Of a stretch of 24,316 nt of DNA, positions 7,251 through 15,167 are shown in pieces (the first letter of the stretch is position 1; every line of letters begins with the position of its first letter). This DNA comes from JBFWWW01 sp050245975. Lineage in GTDB: Bacteria > Pseudomonadota > Alphaproteobacteria > Rhizobiales > Hyphomicrobiaceae. The position numbers were made by a program, and so were the translations under genes. The stretch spans positions 1-24,316 of the forward strand of contig JBFWWW010000041.1 in the NCBI GenBank assembly GCA_050245975.1, in the 5' to 3' direction. A model generated the notes under the pieces. That model was not told where the DNA came from. It saw nothing but the letters and a program-made list of their open reading frames with translations, and did not search any database.

Positions 7251-7994
7251 CTACTTCTTGCCTCCGGGCTTGCCAGCCGCCGGAGCGGCCGCCTTTGCTG
7301 CACCTGCAGCAGGCTTCGCGCCGCCGGCTGCAGCTTTGGCATCGCCGGCCGCGGCCGCCGCCGGAGCGGCGCCCTCGCCCTCGGTCGTTGCTGCTGCCGC
7401 CTCCTCGGCGGGCTTGGCCTCTTCCTCAGCCTTCGCACCGGCGATGGTTGCCACCGTGAAGTCGCGACCCTGGATGGTCGTCTTGACACCATCCGGCATC
7501 TTGACGGCAGAGATGTGGATCGAACGGCCGATCTCGAGGCCCTCCAGGCTGAATTCGAAAGCCTTGGGGATCTTGTCGGCCGGGCATGTGACCTCGACCT
7601 CATGGCGCACGATGTTGAGCACGCCACCGCGCTTCAAACCCGGCGACAGACCCTCGTTGATGAACACGACGGGGACGTTGACCCGGATCCGGCTGTTTGC
7701 GCCGATGCGCTGGAAGTCGACATGAACCGGGAAGTCCCGCACCGGATCGAGCTGCACATCGCGCGGAATGACACGGTTCGTCTTGCCGCCGACATCGACG
7801 TTGATGACCGTCGATAGAAACTTGCCCTTGCCGAGGAGCATGCTCAGCTCTTGCGTGTCGAGCGATACAGTTTCCGGCTCCTTGCCGTCACCATAGATGA
7901 CAGCCGGCACGCGTCCCTCACGGCGAACGGCGCGCGCGGCCCCCTTGCCGCTGCGCGGGCGTGCCGTGGCCTTGAGCTCACTGATCTCTGCCAT
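7251..7994 (-). CDS. rplY: 50S ribosomal protein L25 (Ctc form)
   Basis: 5S rRNA-binding ribosomal protein of the long L25/Ctc type. It has an N-terminal L25 domain (residues 1 to about 95, including ATARPRSGKGAARAVRREGR and VPAVIYGDGKEPETV) and a C-terminal beta domain (to about 185, including VDFQRIGANSRIRVNVPVVF). A tail of about 60 residues made mostly of Ala, Glu, Gly, Pro and Lys follows. The total is 247 residues. I chose ATG 7994 (MAEISELKATARPRSGKG) over an in-frame extension to 8036 because it matches the family N-terminus. It is the first gene of the rplY-pth-ychF operon, with a good promoter at 8079-8107. Confidence 0.95.
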   Translation of the reverse strand: MAEISELKATARPRSGKGAARAVRREGRVPAVIYGDGKEPETVSLDTQELSMLLGKGKFLSTVINVDVGGKTNRVIPRDVQLDPVRDFPVHVDFQRIGANSRIRVNVPVVFINEGLSPGLKRGGVLNIVRHEVEVTCPADKIPKAFEFSLEGLEIGRSIHISAVKMPDGVKTTIQGRDFTVATIAGAKAEEEAKPAEEAAAATTEGEGAAPAAAAAGDAKAAAGGAKPAAGAAKAAAPAAGKPGGKK

Positions 7995-8078
7995 GGTCTT
8001 GATCTCCAATAGGAAAATGGCCCTGCCGGCCTCCAAGGGTGCCGCAGTACAGGGTTCTCATTGTGCATGAGATGGCGG

Positions 8079-8107
8079 GTTATAGCGGCGACGCCAGCCG
8101 GGCGCAA
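8079..8107 (-). promoter_or_regulatory. Sigma70-type promoter of rplY-pth-ychF
   Basis: Read on the minus strand, TTGCGC (8107-8102) and TATAAC (8084-8079) are separated by exactly 17 bases. The predicted transcript start near 8072 leaves a leader of about 78 bases before the rplY ATG. Both boxes and spacing fit the housekeeping consensus well for a GC-rich alphaproteobacterium. No other promoter candidate in this divergent gap is as good. Confidence 0.6.
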
Positions 8108-8241
8108 TGGGGCGCCGGGCCCGGCCGGCAGCCCTCAACCCGCGACCCAAGCGGCCGCCAGGCTTGCGTTCGCTCGACAAAACGGTGATCGTTCCCGGAC
8201 AACATTCGAAACTATCCGCGAAAAAAGGGGAGATGTTGCTT

Positions 8242-9786
8242 ATGAGGCGTACCAGCCAGGCCCTGGCGGGGCTGTCAGCCATTTTGCTCGCCATAGGCGC
8301 TGCGGTCGGACCGGCGGAAGCCAGCAAGAAGGACGACACGCTCGTCTGGGCCACCGACCGGGACAACCCCATTGCCGATCCGTTCTATCTCAATACGCGC
8401 GAACTGGTCGTGATCGGCCACCAGGTCTGGGACACCCTCGTCATCATCGATCCCAAGACGGCTGAGATCAAACCGCTGCTCGCCACCAAATGGACGTGGA
8501 CCAGCCCGACGTCGATCGAATTCGACCTTCGGCACGACGTCAAATTCCATTCCGGAAAGGGGATGGATGCCGACGATGTCGTCTATACGCTGAACCACGC
8601 GTCCAACAAGGACAACGCGATCGCCAATTTCGCGCTTCTGTCCTGGATCAAGAACGCGGAGAAGATCGACACCTACAAGGTGCGCGTGAACCTGCACAAA
8701 CCCTTCCCGCCCGCGCTCGCCTATCTCGCCGGTCTCGGCTTCATCATGCAGAAGGGCCACTACGACAACGCGCCGACCAAGCCGGACGGCAAGAAGGATT
8801 TCGGTGCGGTGCCGCCCAACGGAACGGGGCCCTACCGCATCACGGAGGTGAAGCCCGGCGACTACATCATGATGGAAAAGAACCCCGCCTACTTCAAGGA
8901 CGGGTTCAAGGGCGATCCGAAAATATCCAAGCTCAAGTTTCGCACGATCAAAGACGCCAACACGCGCGCCGCCGAGCTGATGACCGGCGCGGTCGACTGG
9001 CTCTGGGACGTGCCCAAGGACCAGGCCGAGCGCATGGCAGCCAACCCGGCCGTCAAGGTCGAGAATGCCAAGACGCTGCGCATCTCGTACCTGCAGTTCG
9101 ATGCGACCGGATCGTCGGGCGAGAAATTCTTCACCGACAAGCGGGTGCGTCAGGCCGTGGCGCACGCCGTCAACAGGCAGTCGCTCACCAAGAACCTGGT
9201 CGGCCCCGCCTCCGTCGTCATTGACGCGGCATGCCATCCCGACCAGTTCGGCTGCTCGTCCGATGTGACGAAGTACGACTACAACCCGGACAAGGCCAAG
9301 GCCCTTCTCAAGGAGGCCGGCTATCCGAACGGCTTCGAGTTCGATCTCTATGCCTACCGCGACCGCGAGTACACCGAGGCCGTGATCGGCGATCTCGCAA
9401 AGGTGGGGATCCGCGCCAAGCTCAACTACATGCAGTACACGGCATTCGTCGAGAACGTGCGCAAGGGCAAGACGCCGATTGCGCATGGCACCTGGGGCTC
9501 GAACTCGATTCCCGACGTCGCGGCCTGCACGGGTCAGTTCTTCCTGCTCGGACCGGACGATCTGTCGAAAGACGAGACCGTCAAGAAGCTGATCGGCGAA
9601 GCCGATTCACTGACGGAGCCCGACAAGCGCAAGGCCATCTGGCAGAAGGCGCTCGCACGCATCGCCGACGAGGCCTACTGGGTGCCGCTGTTCACCTACG
9701 CGAAATATTATGCGTACTCGAAGGATCTCGACTTCACGCCGACGTCCGACGAGATCCCACAATTTTACGCCGCGAAATGGAAGTAG
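8242..9786 (+). CDS. ABC transporter substrate-binding protein, family 5 (peptide type)
   Basis: Periplasmic solute-binding protein of the DppA/OppA family that delivers ligand to the permease encoded downstream. It has 514 residues, opening with a Sec signal peptide (MRRTSQALAGLSAILLAIGA, ending AVGPAEA), with probable cleavage near residue 27. Family segments include LRHDVKFHSGKGMDADDVVY, PPNGTGPYRI and DKRVRQAVAHAVNRQSL. I chose ATG 8242 because GGGGAG sits about nine bases upstream. ATG 8233 directly abuts that ribosome-binding site and is unlikely. Two cysteines in DAACHPDQFGCSSD could form a disulfide. Di- or oligopeptides are the likeliest ligand class given the downstream M20 peptidase, but the family also binds opines, sugars and nickel complexes. 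Confidence 0.92.
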   Translation: MRRTSQALAGLSAILLAIGAAVGPAEASKKDDTLVWATDRDNPIADPFYLNTRELVVIGHQVWDTLVIIDPKTAEIKPLLATKWTWTSPTSIEFDLRHDVKFHSGKGMDADDVVYTLNHASNKDNAIANFALLSWIKNAEKIDTYKVRVNLHKPFPPALAYLAGLGFIMQKGHYDNAPTKPDGKKDFGAVPPNGTGPYRITEVKPGDYIMMEKNPAYFKDGFKGDPKISKLKFRTIKDANTRAAELMTGAVDWLWDVPKDQAERMAANPAVKVENAKTLRISYLQFDATGSSGEKFFTDKRVRQAVAHAVNRQSLTKNLVGPASVVIDAACHPDQFGCSSDVTKYDYNPDKAKALLKEAGYPNGFEFDLYAYRDREYTEAVIGDLAKVGIRAKLNYMQYTAFVENVRKGKTPIAHGTWGSNSIPDVAACTGQFFLLGPDDLSKDETVKKLIGEADSLTEPDKRKAIWQKALARIADEAYWVPLFTYAKYYAYSKDLDFTPTSDEIPQFYAAKWK

Positions 9787-9841
9787 GCGGATTGCCCGCA
9801 GCCGCGCAGATCGAGCCGCGGGCTGATGCCACCACGTGAAC

Positions 9842-9871
9842 CATGCGCGCCGACGCTTTCCGGCGCGCATG
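9842..9871 (+). other. Perfect stem-loop between binding-protein and permease genes
   Basis: CATGCGCGCCG (9842-9852) and CGGCGCGCATG (9861-9871) form an 11-base-pair perfect stem with an eight-base loop. It lies 55 bases after the stop of the binding-protein gene and 34 bases before the permease ATG. There is no T-run, so it is not a classical terminator. It could protect the 3' end of the binding-protein mRNA or partially attenuate transcription, giving more binding protein than permease. A weaker GCCCGC/GCGGGC pairing lies just upstream (about 9794-9823). Confidence 0.6.
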
Positions 9872-9905
9872 CCGCCGACACCGGCAAACGGCATCGCGGG
9901 GAACC

Positions 9906-10823
9906 ATGCTGGCCTACATCGTCAAGCGCCTCGGCGTCGCGATCCTGGTGGCGGCCACCGTATCCCTCATCACGTTCTCCATGATCTACGTCTCGGGTGA
10001 TCCGGCCATCGCCATGGCCGGCGACGGCGCCCGGGCCGAGGACATCGAGGTGGTCCGGAAATTCTACGGCTTCGACCGGCCGATCCTGACGCAGTATGTC
10101 GACTGGCTGTCGCACGCCGCACGCGGCGATTTCGGCCGCTCCTACACGCTGCGCAAGCCTGTCGCCGATGTCATTTTCGAACGCCTCCCCGTGACGATGA
10201 TCCTGGGCGGCGCCGCGATACTGTTTGCGCTTGTCCTTGCCATCCCCCTCGGCGTTGCCGCCGCCGTCCGACCCAACAGCATCATCGATCGCTTTGCGCT
10301 TGTGGTTGCGGTCGTCGGCCAGGCAATGCCCAGCTTCTGGTTCGCCCTGACGCTCATCCTTTGGCTCGGCGTGACCTGGCGCCTTCTCCCGATCACCGGA
10401 TCCGACAGCTGGAAGAATTTCATCATGCCGGCGATCGCGCTCGGCTACTACGTCACCCCCGCCATCATGCGACTGACGCGCGCGGGAATGCTGGAGGTGC
10501 TGTCGTCGGACTATATCCGCACGGCCCGCGCGAAGGGGCTGCGGCCGATGACGGTGCTCTTCAAGCACGCGCTGCGCAACGCCATCATTCCCGTCGTCTC
10601 GCTCGCGGCCGTACAGTTCGGCTTCATGCTCGGCGGCTCGATCATCATCGAGACGATCTTCCAGATCAACGGGCTCGGCTATCTCGCCTGGGAATCGATC
10701 CAGCGCAAGGACCTGCCGACCATGCAGGCCATCGTGCTCATTTTGTCCGTGATCTATGTCGGGCTGACCTTGCTCGCCGATCTTCTCAACGCGTTCCTCG
10801 ATCCTCGGCTGCGGGTAGCATGA
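9906..10823 (+). CDS. ABC transporter permease, DppB/OppB type
   Basis: Inner-membrane permease half of the importer, 305 residues. The first transmembrane helix is in MLAYIVKRLGVAILVAATVS and LITFSMIYV. More hydrophobic segments follow around residues 100-130, 135-165, 175-200, 235-260 and 280-300. The family's cytoplasmic EAA-type loop reads YIRTARAKGLRPMTVLFKHA. The N-terminal periplasmic region has GDPAIAMAGDGARAEDIEVV and FGRSYTLRKPV, typical of DppB. ATG 9906 follows a GGGGAA ribosome-binding site, and its first residues match the family. The next gene begins one base after the stop, so translation is tightly linked. Confidence 0.93.
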   Translation: MLAYIVKRLGVAILVAATVSLITFSMIYVSGDPAIAMAGDGARAEDIEVVRKFYGFDRPILTQYVDWLSHAARGDFGRSYTLRKPVADVIFERLPVTMILGGAAILFALVLAIPLGVAAAVRPNSIIDRFALVVAVVGQAMPSFWFALTLILWLGVTWRLLPITGSDSWKNFIMPAIALGYYVTPAIMRLTRAGMLEVLSSDYIRTARAKGLRPMTVLFKHALRNAIIPVVSLAAVQFGFMLGGSIIIETIFQINGLGYLAWESIQRKDLPTMQAIVLILSVIYVGLTLLADLLNAFLDPRLRVA

Positions 10824-10824
10824 C

Positions 10825-11739
10825 ATGATCGATGCGGCCGGCGGCGCCACCCGACTTCCAAGCGACGTGATGGCTCCGACCCCGCGCGCGCTGCTGCGCC
10901 GGCGCATTCTCTCGCATTGGGGGCTGATGGGCGGCGGCCTCGTCATGCTCGCCGTCGTTGCCGTCGCGCTTCTGGCCGGCGTGCTCGCACCGCACGATCC
11001 CCTCGACCAGGACCTTTCGCGCAAGCTGATCCCGCCCATCTGGCATGCGAGCGCCAAGGCGACCTGGACCTATCCGCTCGGGACCGACCAGCTCGGCCGC
11101 GATTACCTTTCGCGCCTCCTCTATGGTGCGCGCATTTCGCTTCTTATCGGTTTTGCGGCCATGCTTGTGTCCGGCGCGATCGGCACCACGCTCGGCGTGC
11201 TGGCGGGATACTTCGGCGGCCGCGTCGACATGATCGTCAGCTTCATCATCACGACGCGCCTGTCGATGCCGGTAGTCCTCGTGGCGCTGGCGGTCGTCAG
11301 CATCGTCGGCTCATCGCTGACGATCGTCATCTGGGTTCTCGGCCTGCTGATCTGGGACCGATTTGCCGTCGTCATGCGCAGCGCAACACAGCAGGTGCGG
11401 TCGCGCGAGTACATCACCGCGGCCCAGGCGGTGGGCTGCTCGACAACGCGCATCCTGTTGAGCGAAATCGCGCCCAACGTGCTCAATCATCTCATCGTCG
11501 TCGCGACACTGGAAATGGCGCATGCCATCCTCCTCGAGGCCGCTCTGTCGTTCCTCGGGCTGGGCGTTCAGCCGCCGACGCCATCCTGGGGCCTGATGAT
11601 TTCCGAAGCCAAAGGCATGATGTTCTTCGACCCGTGGCTCATCACCATTCCAGGCATCGCGCTGTTTGCGCTTGTTCTCGCCATCAATCTTGTCGGCGAC
11701 GGCCTGCGCGACGTCACGGCGCCGGAAAACAGGAGCTGA
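10825..11739 (+). CDS. ABC transporter permease, DppC/OppC type
   Basis: Second permease subunit, 304 residues. A cytoplasmic N-terminus of about 30 residues precedes the first transmembrane helix (GGGLVMLAVVAVALLAGVLA). The DppC landmarks HPLGTDQLGRD-like (YPLGTDQLGRDYLSRLLYGA), ISLLIGFAAML, the EAA loop YITAAQAVGCSTTRILLSEI, and the C-terminal EAALSFLGLGVQPPTPSWG are all present. ATG 10825 is one base after the dppB-type stop. ATG 10870 (MAPTPRALLRRRIL) is a possible later start, so the first 15 residues are uncertain. The ATPase gene follows after seven bases. Confidence 0.93.
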   Translation: MIDAAGGATRLPSDVMAPTPRALLRRRILSHWGLMGGGLVMLAVVAVALLAGVLAPHDPLDQDLSRKLIPPIWHASAKATWTYPLGTDQLGRDYLSRLLYGARISLLIGFAAMLVSGAIGTTLGVLAGYFGGRVDMIVSFIITTRLSMPVVLVALAVVSIVGSSLTIVIWVLGLLIWDRFAVVMRSATQQVRSREYITAAQAVGCSTTRILLSEIAPNVLNHLIVVATLEMAHAILLEAALSFLGLGVQPPTPSWGLMISEAKGMMFFDPWLITIPGIALFALVLAINLVGDGLRDVTAPENRS

Positions 11740-11746
11740 GGCGGCG

Positions 11747-12742
11747 ATGGACAAGCGCATCCTCACTGTCCAGGGCATGACCGTCGACATCCCCGTGCCG
11801 ACGGAATCGCTCAAAGCCGTCCAGGACGTTTCGCTGCACGTGGACCAGGGCGAGACCGTCTGCATCGTTGGCGAATCGGGCTGCGGCAAGTCGATCACCG
11901 CGCTTTCCATCATGGACCTGCTGCCGGCGCGGGCGACGCGAAGCGCCGCTCGGCTCGAGCTTGCGGGCCGCGACCTGAGAGCGATCGGGAACCGGCAGAT
12001 GTCCGACATCCGCGGCGACCGGATGGCCATGATCTTCCAGGAGCCCATGACGTCGCTGAATCCGTCCTACACCATCGGCAACCAGCTCGAGGAAGCGTTT
12101 TTGCGCCATCGCCGCGGCCAGCGCCGGGCCGCCCGCGAGCGCGCCGAGCACATGCTGGAACGGGTCGGCATTCCGGCCCCGGCGAGCCGCCTCGGACAGT
12201 ATCCGCACCAGCTTTCCGGCGGGTTGCGCCAGCGGGTGATGATCGCCATGGCGCTGATGTGCAGTCCGGACCTCATCATCGCCGATGAGCCGACGACCGC
12301 GCTTGATGTCACGATCCAGGCGCAAATCCTGCACCTGCTGGCGGAAATCCAGCGCGAGTTCAACATGGGGCTGCTGTTGATCACCCATGACCTCGGCATC
12401 GTGGCGCGGATCGCGACCAGAGTGATCGTCATGTACGCCGGACAGGTGGTGGAGACAGGCCCGGCGCGGAACATATTCGCCAACCCGTCCCATCCTTACA
12501 CACGCGGACTGATCGCCTGCATCCCCGTGCCGGGCCGGACACGACGTGGAGCGAGGCTCGGTACCATCCCCGGCATGGTGCCATCGCTCATCGGCGGACA
12601 ACGCGGCTGCCGGTTTCTCGATCGCTGCCGCTACGCCGTTGCCGGTTGCTATCTCGACGATATTCAGCTCAAGGCGCACGCCGACGGAAGCACAATGGTC
12701 CGATGCATCCGCGCCGACGAGCTTGCGGCCGAACCGGCATGA
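11747..12742 (+). CDS. ABC transporter ATP-binding protein, DppD/OppD type
   Basis: One of the two ATPase subunits powering the importer, 331 residues. It shows Walker A GESGCGKS (42-49), the Q-loop in MIFQEPMTSLNPS, the signature LSGGLRQR (156-163), Walker B LIIADEPTTALDV and the H-loop LLITHDLGIV. The C-terminal oligopeptide-transporter domain contains cysteines spaced C-x5-C-x6-C (GCRFLDRCRYAVAGC) plus a later one in MVRC. This pattern in some DppD/DppF proteins is associated with an iron-sulphur cluster; whether it is here cannot be told from sequence. The ATG follows GGAGCTGAG. Its stop overlaps the next start as ATGA. Confidence 0.95.
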   Translation: MDKRILTVQGMTVDIPVPTESLKAVQDVSLHVDQGETVCIVGESGCGKSITALSIMDLLPARATRSAARLELAGRDLRAIGNRQMSDIRGDRMAMIFQEPMTSLNPSYTIGNQLEEAFLRHRRGQRRAARERAEHMLERVGIPAPASRLGQYPHQLSGGLRQRVMIAMALMCSPDLIIADEPTTALDVTIQAQILHLLAEIQREFNMGLLLITHDLGIVARIATRVIVMYAGQVVETGPARNIFANPSHPYTRGLIACIPVPGRTRRGARLGTIPGMVPSLIGGQRGCRFLDRCRYAVAGCYLDDIQLKAHADGSTMVRCIRADELAAEPA

Positions 12743-13746
12743 GCGCCCAAGCGACAGCTCCTGCGACAGAAGCAGCGCCCATCCTGGAGGCCCGCAATGT
12801 ATCGCGCTCGTTCCTTCTCTCCTCCGGCCTGTTCGGCCGCCGCCGTGTGCTGCAGGCGGTTCGCGGCGCGACGCTGTCCATAAAGCCGGGCGAAGCCGTC
12901 GCGCTGGTCGGTGAATCGGGATGCGGCAAGACGACCATGGCGCGCATGCTGCTCGGCCTGCTGCCGCCGACCGCGGGAGAAATCGTTCTCGGCGGGCGTC
13001 CCATGTCGAGCCTTTCGCGGCGCGAGGTGGCAGGTCTGATCCAGCCGGTCTTCCAAGACCCCTACTCGTCGCTCAACCCACGCAAATCCATCGGCTCCAT
13101 TATTGCGCTGCCGCTCAAGATCAGGGGTGTCGCGGGCGCAGAAGCCCGTCGCACCCGCGCCGAGGAGATGATGGAACTGGTCGGCCTGCCGCGACGGCTC
13201 TACGACAATTATCCGAGCCAGCTGTCCGGCGGCCAGCGACAGCGCGTGGCGATCGCGCGCGCACTCATCAACCGCCCGCGTGTCGTGATCTGCGACGAGC
13301 CGACATCGGCGCTCGATGTTTCGGTCCAATCGCAGATCCTCAATCTCCTGCAGGACCTGCGCCAGGACCTGGGGCTGACCTATCTCCTCATCAGTCACAA
13401 CCTTGCCGTCGTCGAGCACATGGCCACACGGGTGGCGGTCATGTACCTCGGCCGCATTGTCGAGGAGGCGGACACGGAAGCGCTGTTCGGCTCAGCCCGG
13501 CATCCCTATACGGACGCTCTTCTTGGCTCGGTCCTCACGCCGGAGCCGGGCCTCGGGATCCCGACCACGCATCTCGGCACCGCCTTTCCGGATCCCCTGC
13601 ACATTCCCGACGGCTGCAGCTTCAGGCCCCGCTGCCCGCGTGCGCTGCCGGTGTGCGCCGAAACGGCACCACCCGCAATCGCGCAAGCCGACGGCTTCGT
13701 CGAATGCCACCTCTACGCTCCGAACCTCCAGGACAGACAGCCATGA
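12739..13746 (+). CDS. ABC transporter ATP-binding protein, DppF/OppF type
   Basis: Second ATPase subunit, 335 residues, expected to pair with the preceding one. Walker A GESGCGKT (58-65), VFQDPYSSLNPRKSIG, the signature LSGGQRQRVAIARAL, Walker B VVICDEPTSALDVS and the H-loop LISHNLAVV are all intact. The C-terminus has the same cysteine pattern (GCSFRPRCPRALPVC, then VECHLY). The start ATG at 12739 overlaps the previous stop by four bases (ATGA), and the same arrangement links it to the peptidase gene that follows. All three cistrons are therefore likely translated in a coupled way. Confidence 0.95.
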   Translation: MSAQATAPATEAAPILEARNVSRSFLLSSGLFGRRRVLQAVRGATLSIKPGEAVALVGESGCGKTTMARMLLGLLPPTAGEIVLGGRPMSSLSRREVAGLIQPVFQDPYSSLNPRKSIGSIIALPLKIRGVAGAEARRTRAEEMMELVGLPRRLYDNYPSQLSGGQRQRVAIARALINRPRVVICDEPTSALDVSVQSQILNLLQDLRQDLGLTYLLISHNLAVVEHMATRVAVMYLGRIVEEADTEALFGSARHPYTDALLGSVLTPEPGLGIPTTHLGTAFPDPLHIPDGCSFRPRCPRALPVCAETAPPAIAQADGFVECHLYAPNLQDRQP

Positions 13747-15167
13747 CAACTGCCCAGACGTCGAAAGGTACACGCGACGGCGCCATCGCACGTGCGCGGC
13801 GCTACATCGAGGACGGGACGTTCGAGGCCGACCTTGCCCGCCGCGTCGCACATCGTACCGAGAGCCAGAAGCTGCCCGAAACCCTGCCTCATCTTCATCG
13901 CTACCTCGCCGAGGAGATGGTTCCGGCGTTCAAGGCGATGGGATTCGAGACGCGGGTCTTTGACAATCCGCTGCCGGGCGGCGGCCCGATCCTGCTCGCG
14001 ACACGGCGGGAAGACCCCGCGCGCCCGACGGTCCTGGGCTACGGACACGGCGATGTCATCCGCGGCCTCGAGGATCAATGGACGAAAGGTGCAGGACCCT
14101 GGGTTACCGCGCGCGACGGCGACCGGCTCTTCGGGCGCGGGACGGCGGACAACAAGGGCCAGCACACTCTCAACATGACGGCCCTCGACCTCGTCATGGC
14201 GGAGCGCGGCGGGCGCCTCGGCTTCAACGCAAAATTCCTGATCGAAATGGGCGAGGAGTCCGGTTCCAAGGGGCTTTCCGAGCTGGTCGCCGCCAACCGC
14301 GACCTCTTCAAGGCCGACGTGCTGATCGCCTCGGACGGTCCCCGCGTGAAGCCCGGACGACCGACACTGACGCTCGGCTGCCGTGGCGCGATGAACGTCG
14401 ATCTCGTTTGCGACCTGCGCGCCGGCGGTCATCACTCGGGCAACTGGGGCGGCCTGATCGCGAACCCCGGCATCATCCTCGCCCACGCCATCGCCGCCAT
14501 CGTCGGACCGACGGGCGAACTTCTCGTCCCCGAGCTGAAGGCACCCCCGATGAGTGCCGCGGTCAAGGCCGCGCTTGCAGACGTCGAGGTGGAGGGCGGC
14601 GCAGATGGCCCGACGGTCGATCCCTGGTGGGGCGAGCCCGGCCACACGCCGGCCGAGCGGGTCTATGGCTCGAACGTGTTCAACGTGCTCGCCTACACCA
14701 CCGGGACGCCCGGCCGCCCGGTCAACGCCATTCCGCCGTCGGCGCGCGCAAACTGCCAGCTGCGTTTCGTCGCTGGCACGAACGAAGCCGATATCATGCC
14801 GGCGCTGCAGCGCCACCTCGACGCCCGCGGCCTCGACCTCGTGAAGGTCATGCCGCCGCCGGCGAGCAATGACGGAACGTTCCGCGCCACCCGCACCGAG
14901 CCCGACCATCCCTGGGCCGCATTCGTGCGCCGCTCGCTGCAGCGCTCCACCAATGCCAGCCCGGCCGTGGTGCCGCAAATGGGCGGGTCGATCTGCAACG
15001 ACGTCTTCACCGACCTGCTGGGAATGCCGACAATCTGGCTGCCTCACTCCTATGCCGGCTGCTCGCAGCACGCACCGGATGAGCACATCCTGATGAGCGT
15101 CTCCCGCAGCGCGGCCGAGCTGATGGCCGGGCTCTACTGGGACATCGGCGAAGGCGGGCCTCAGTAG
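13743..15167 (+). CDS. M20 family metallopeptidase
   Basis: Cytoplasmic di-zinc hydrolase of the M20 (ArgE/DapE/CPG2) family, 474 residues, without a signal peptide. Likely metal and catalytic residues are His102 and Asp104 in GYGHGDVI, Asp136 in GRGTADNKGQ (bridging), Glu171 (general base) and Glu172 in EMGEESGSKG, Asp198 in IASDGPRV, and a C-terminal His in CSQHAPDEHI. A dimerisation domain falls between about 205 and 330 (NVDLVCDLRAGGHHSGNWGG begins it). The start overlaps the ATPase stop as ATGA, so its synthesis is tied to the importer. I infer that it cleaves the imported di- or oligopeptide or N-acyl amino acid. Its stop overlaps the convergent prs stop region by seven bases. Confidence 0.9.
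   Translation: MTTAQTSKGTRDGAIARARRYIEDGTFEADLARRVAHRTESQKLPETLPHLHRYLAEEMVPAFKAMGFETRVFDNPLPGGGPILLATRREDPARPTVLGYGHGDVIRGLEDQWTKGAGPWVTARDGDRLFGRGTADNKGQHTLNMTALDLVMAERGGRLGFNAKFLIEMGEESGSKGLSELVAANRDLFKADVLIASDGPRVKPGRPTLTLGCRGAMNVDLVCDLRAGGHHSGNWGGLIANPGIILAHAIAAIVGPTGELLVPELKAPPMSAAVKAALADVEVEGGADGPTVDPWWGEPGHTPAERVYGSNVFNVLAYTTGTPGRPVNAIPPSARANCQLRFVAGTNEADIMPALQRHLDARGLDLVKVMPPPASNDGTFRATRTEPDHPWAAFVRRSLQRSTNASPAVVPQMGGSICNDVFTDLLGMPTIWLPHSYAGCSQHAPDEHILMSVSRSAAELMAGLYWDIGEGGPQ

Noticed and set aside
6570..7817. Plus-strand frame of 415 codons antisense to pth and rplY
   Set aside because: Shadow of two known genes. Composition is Arg/Ala/His-rich and no domain is visible.
9765..11057. 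Minus-strand frame of 430 codons antisense to the permease genes
   Set aside because: His/Asp/Arg-rich shadow sequence opposite convincing membrane proteins.
12921..13742. N-terminal extension of the M20 peptidase frame into the ATPase gene
   Set aside because: The extension is a shadow of the ATPase gene. The family N-terminus begins at 13743, where an ATGA overlap supplies the start.
13713..15086. Minus-strand frame of 457 codons antisense to the M20 peptidase
   Set aside because: The peptidase has all catalytic motifs; the antisense frame has none.
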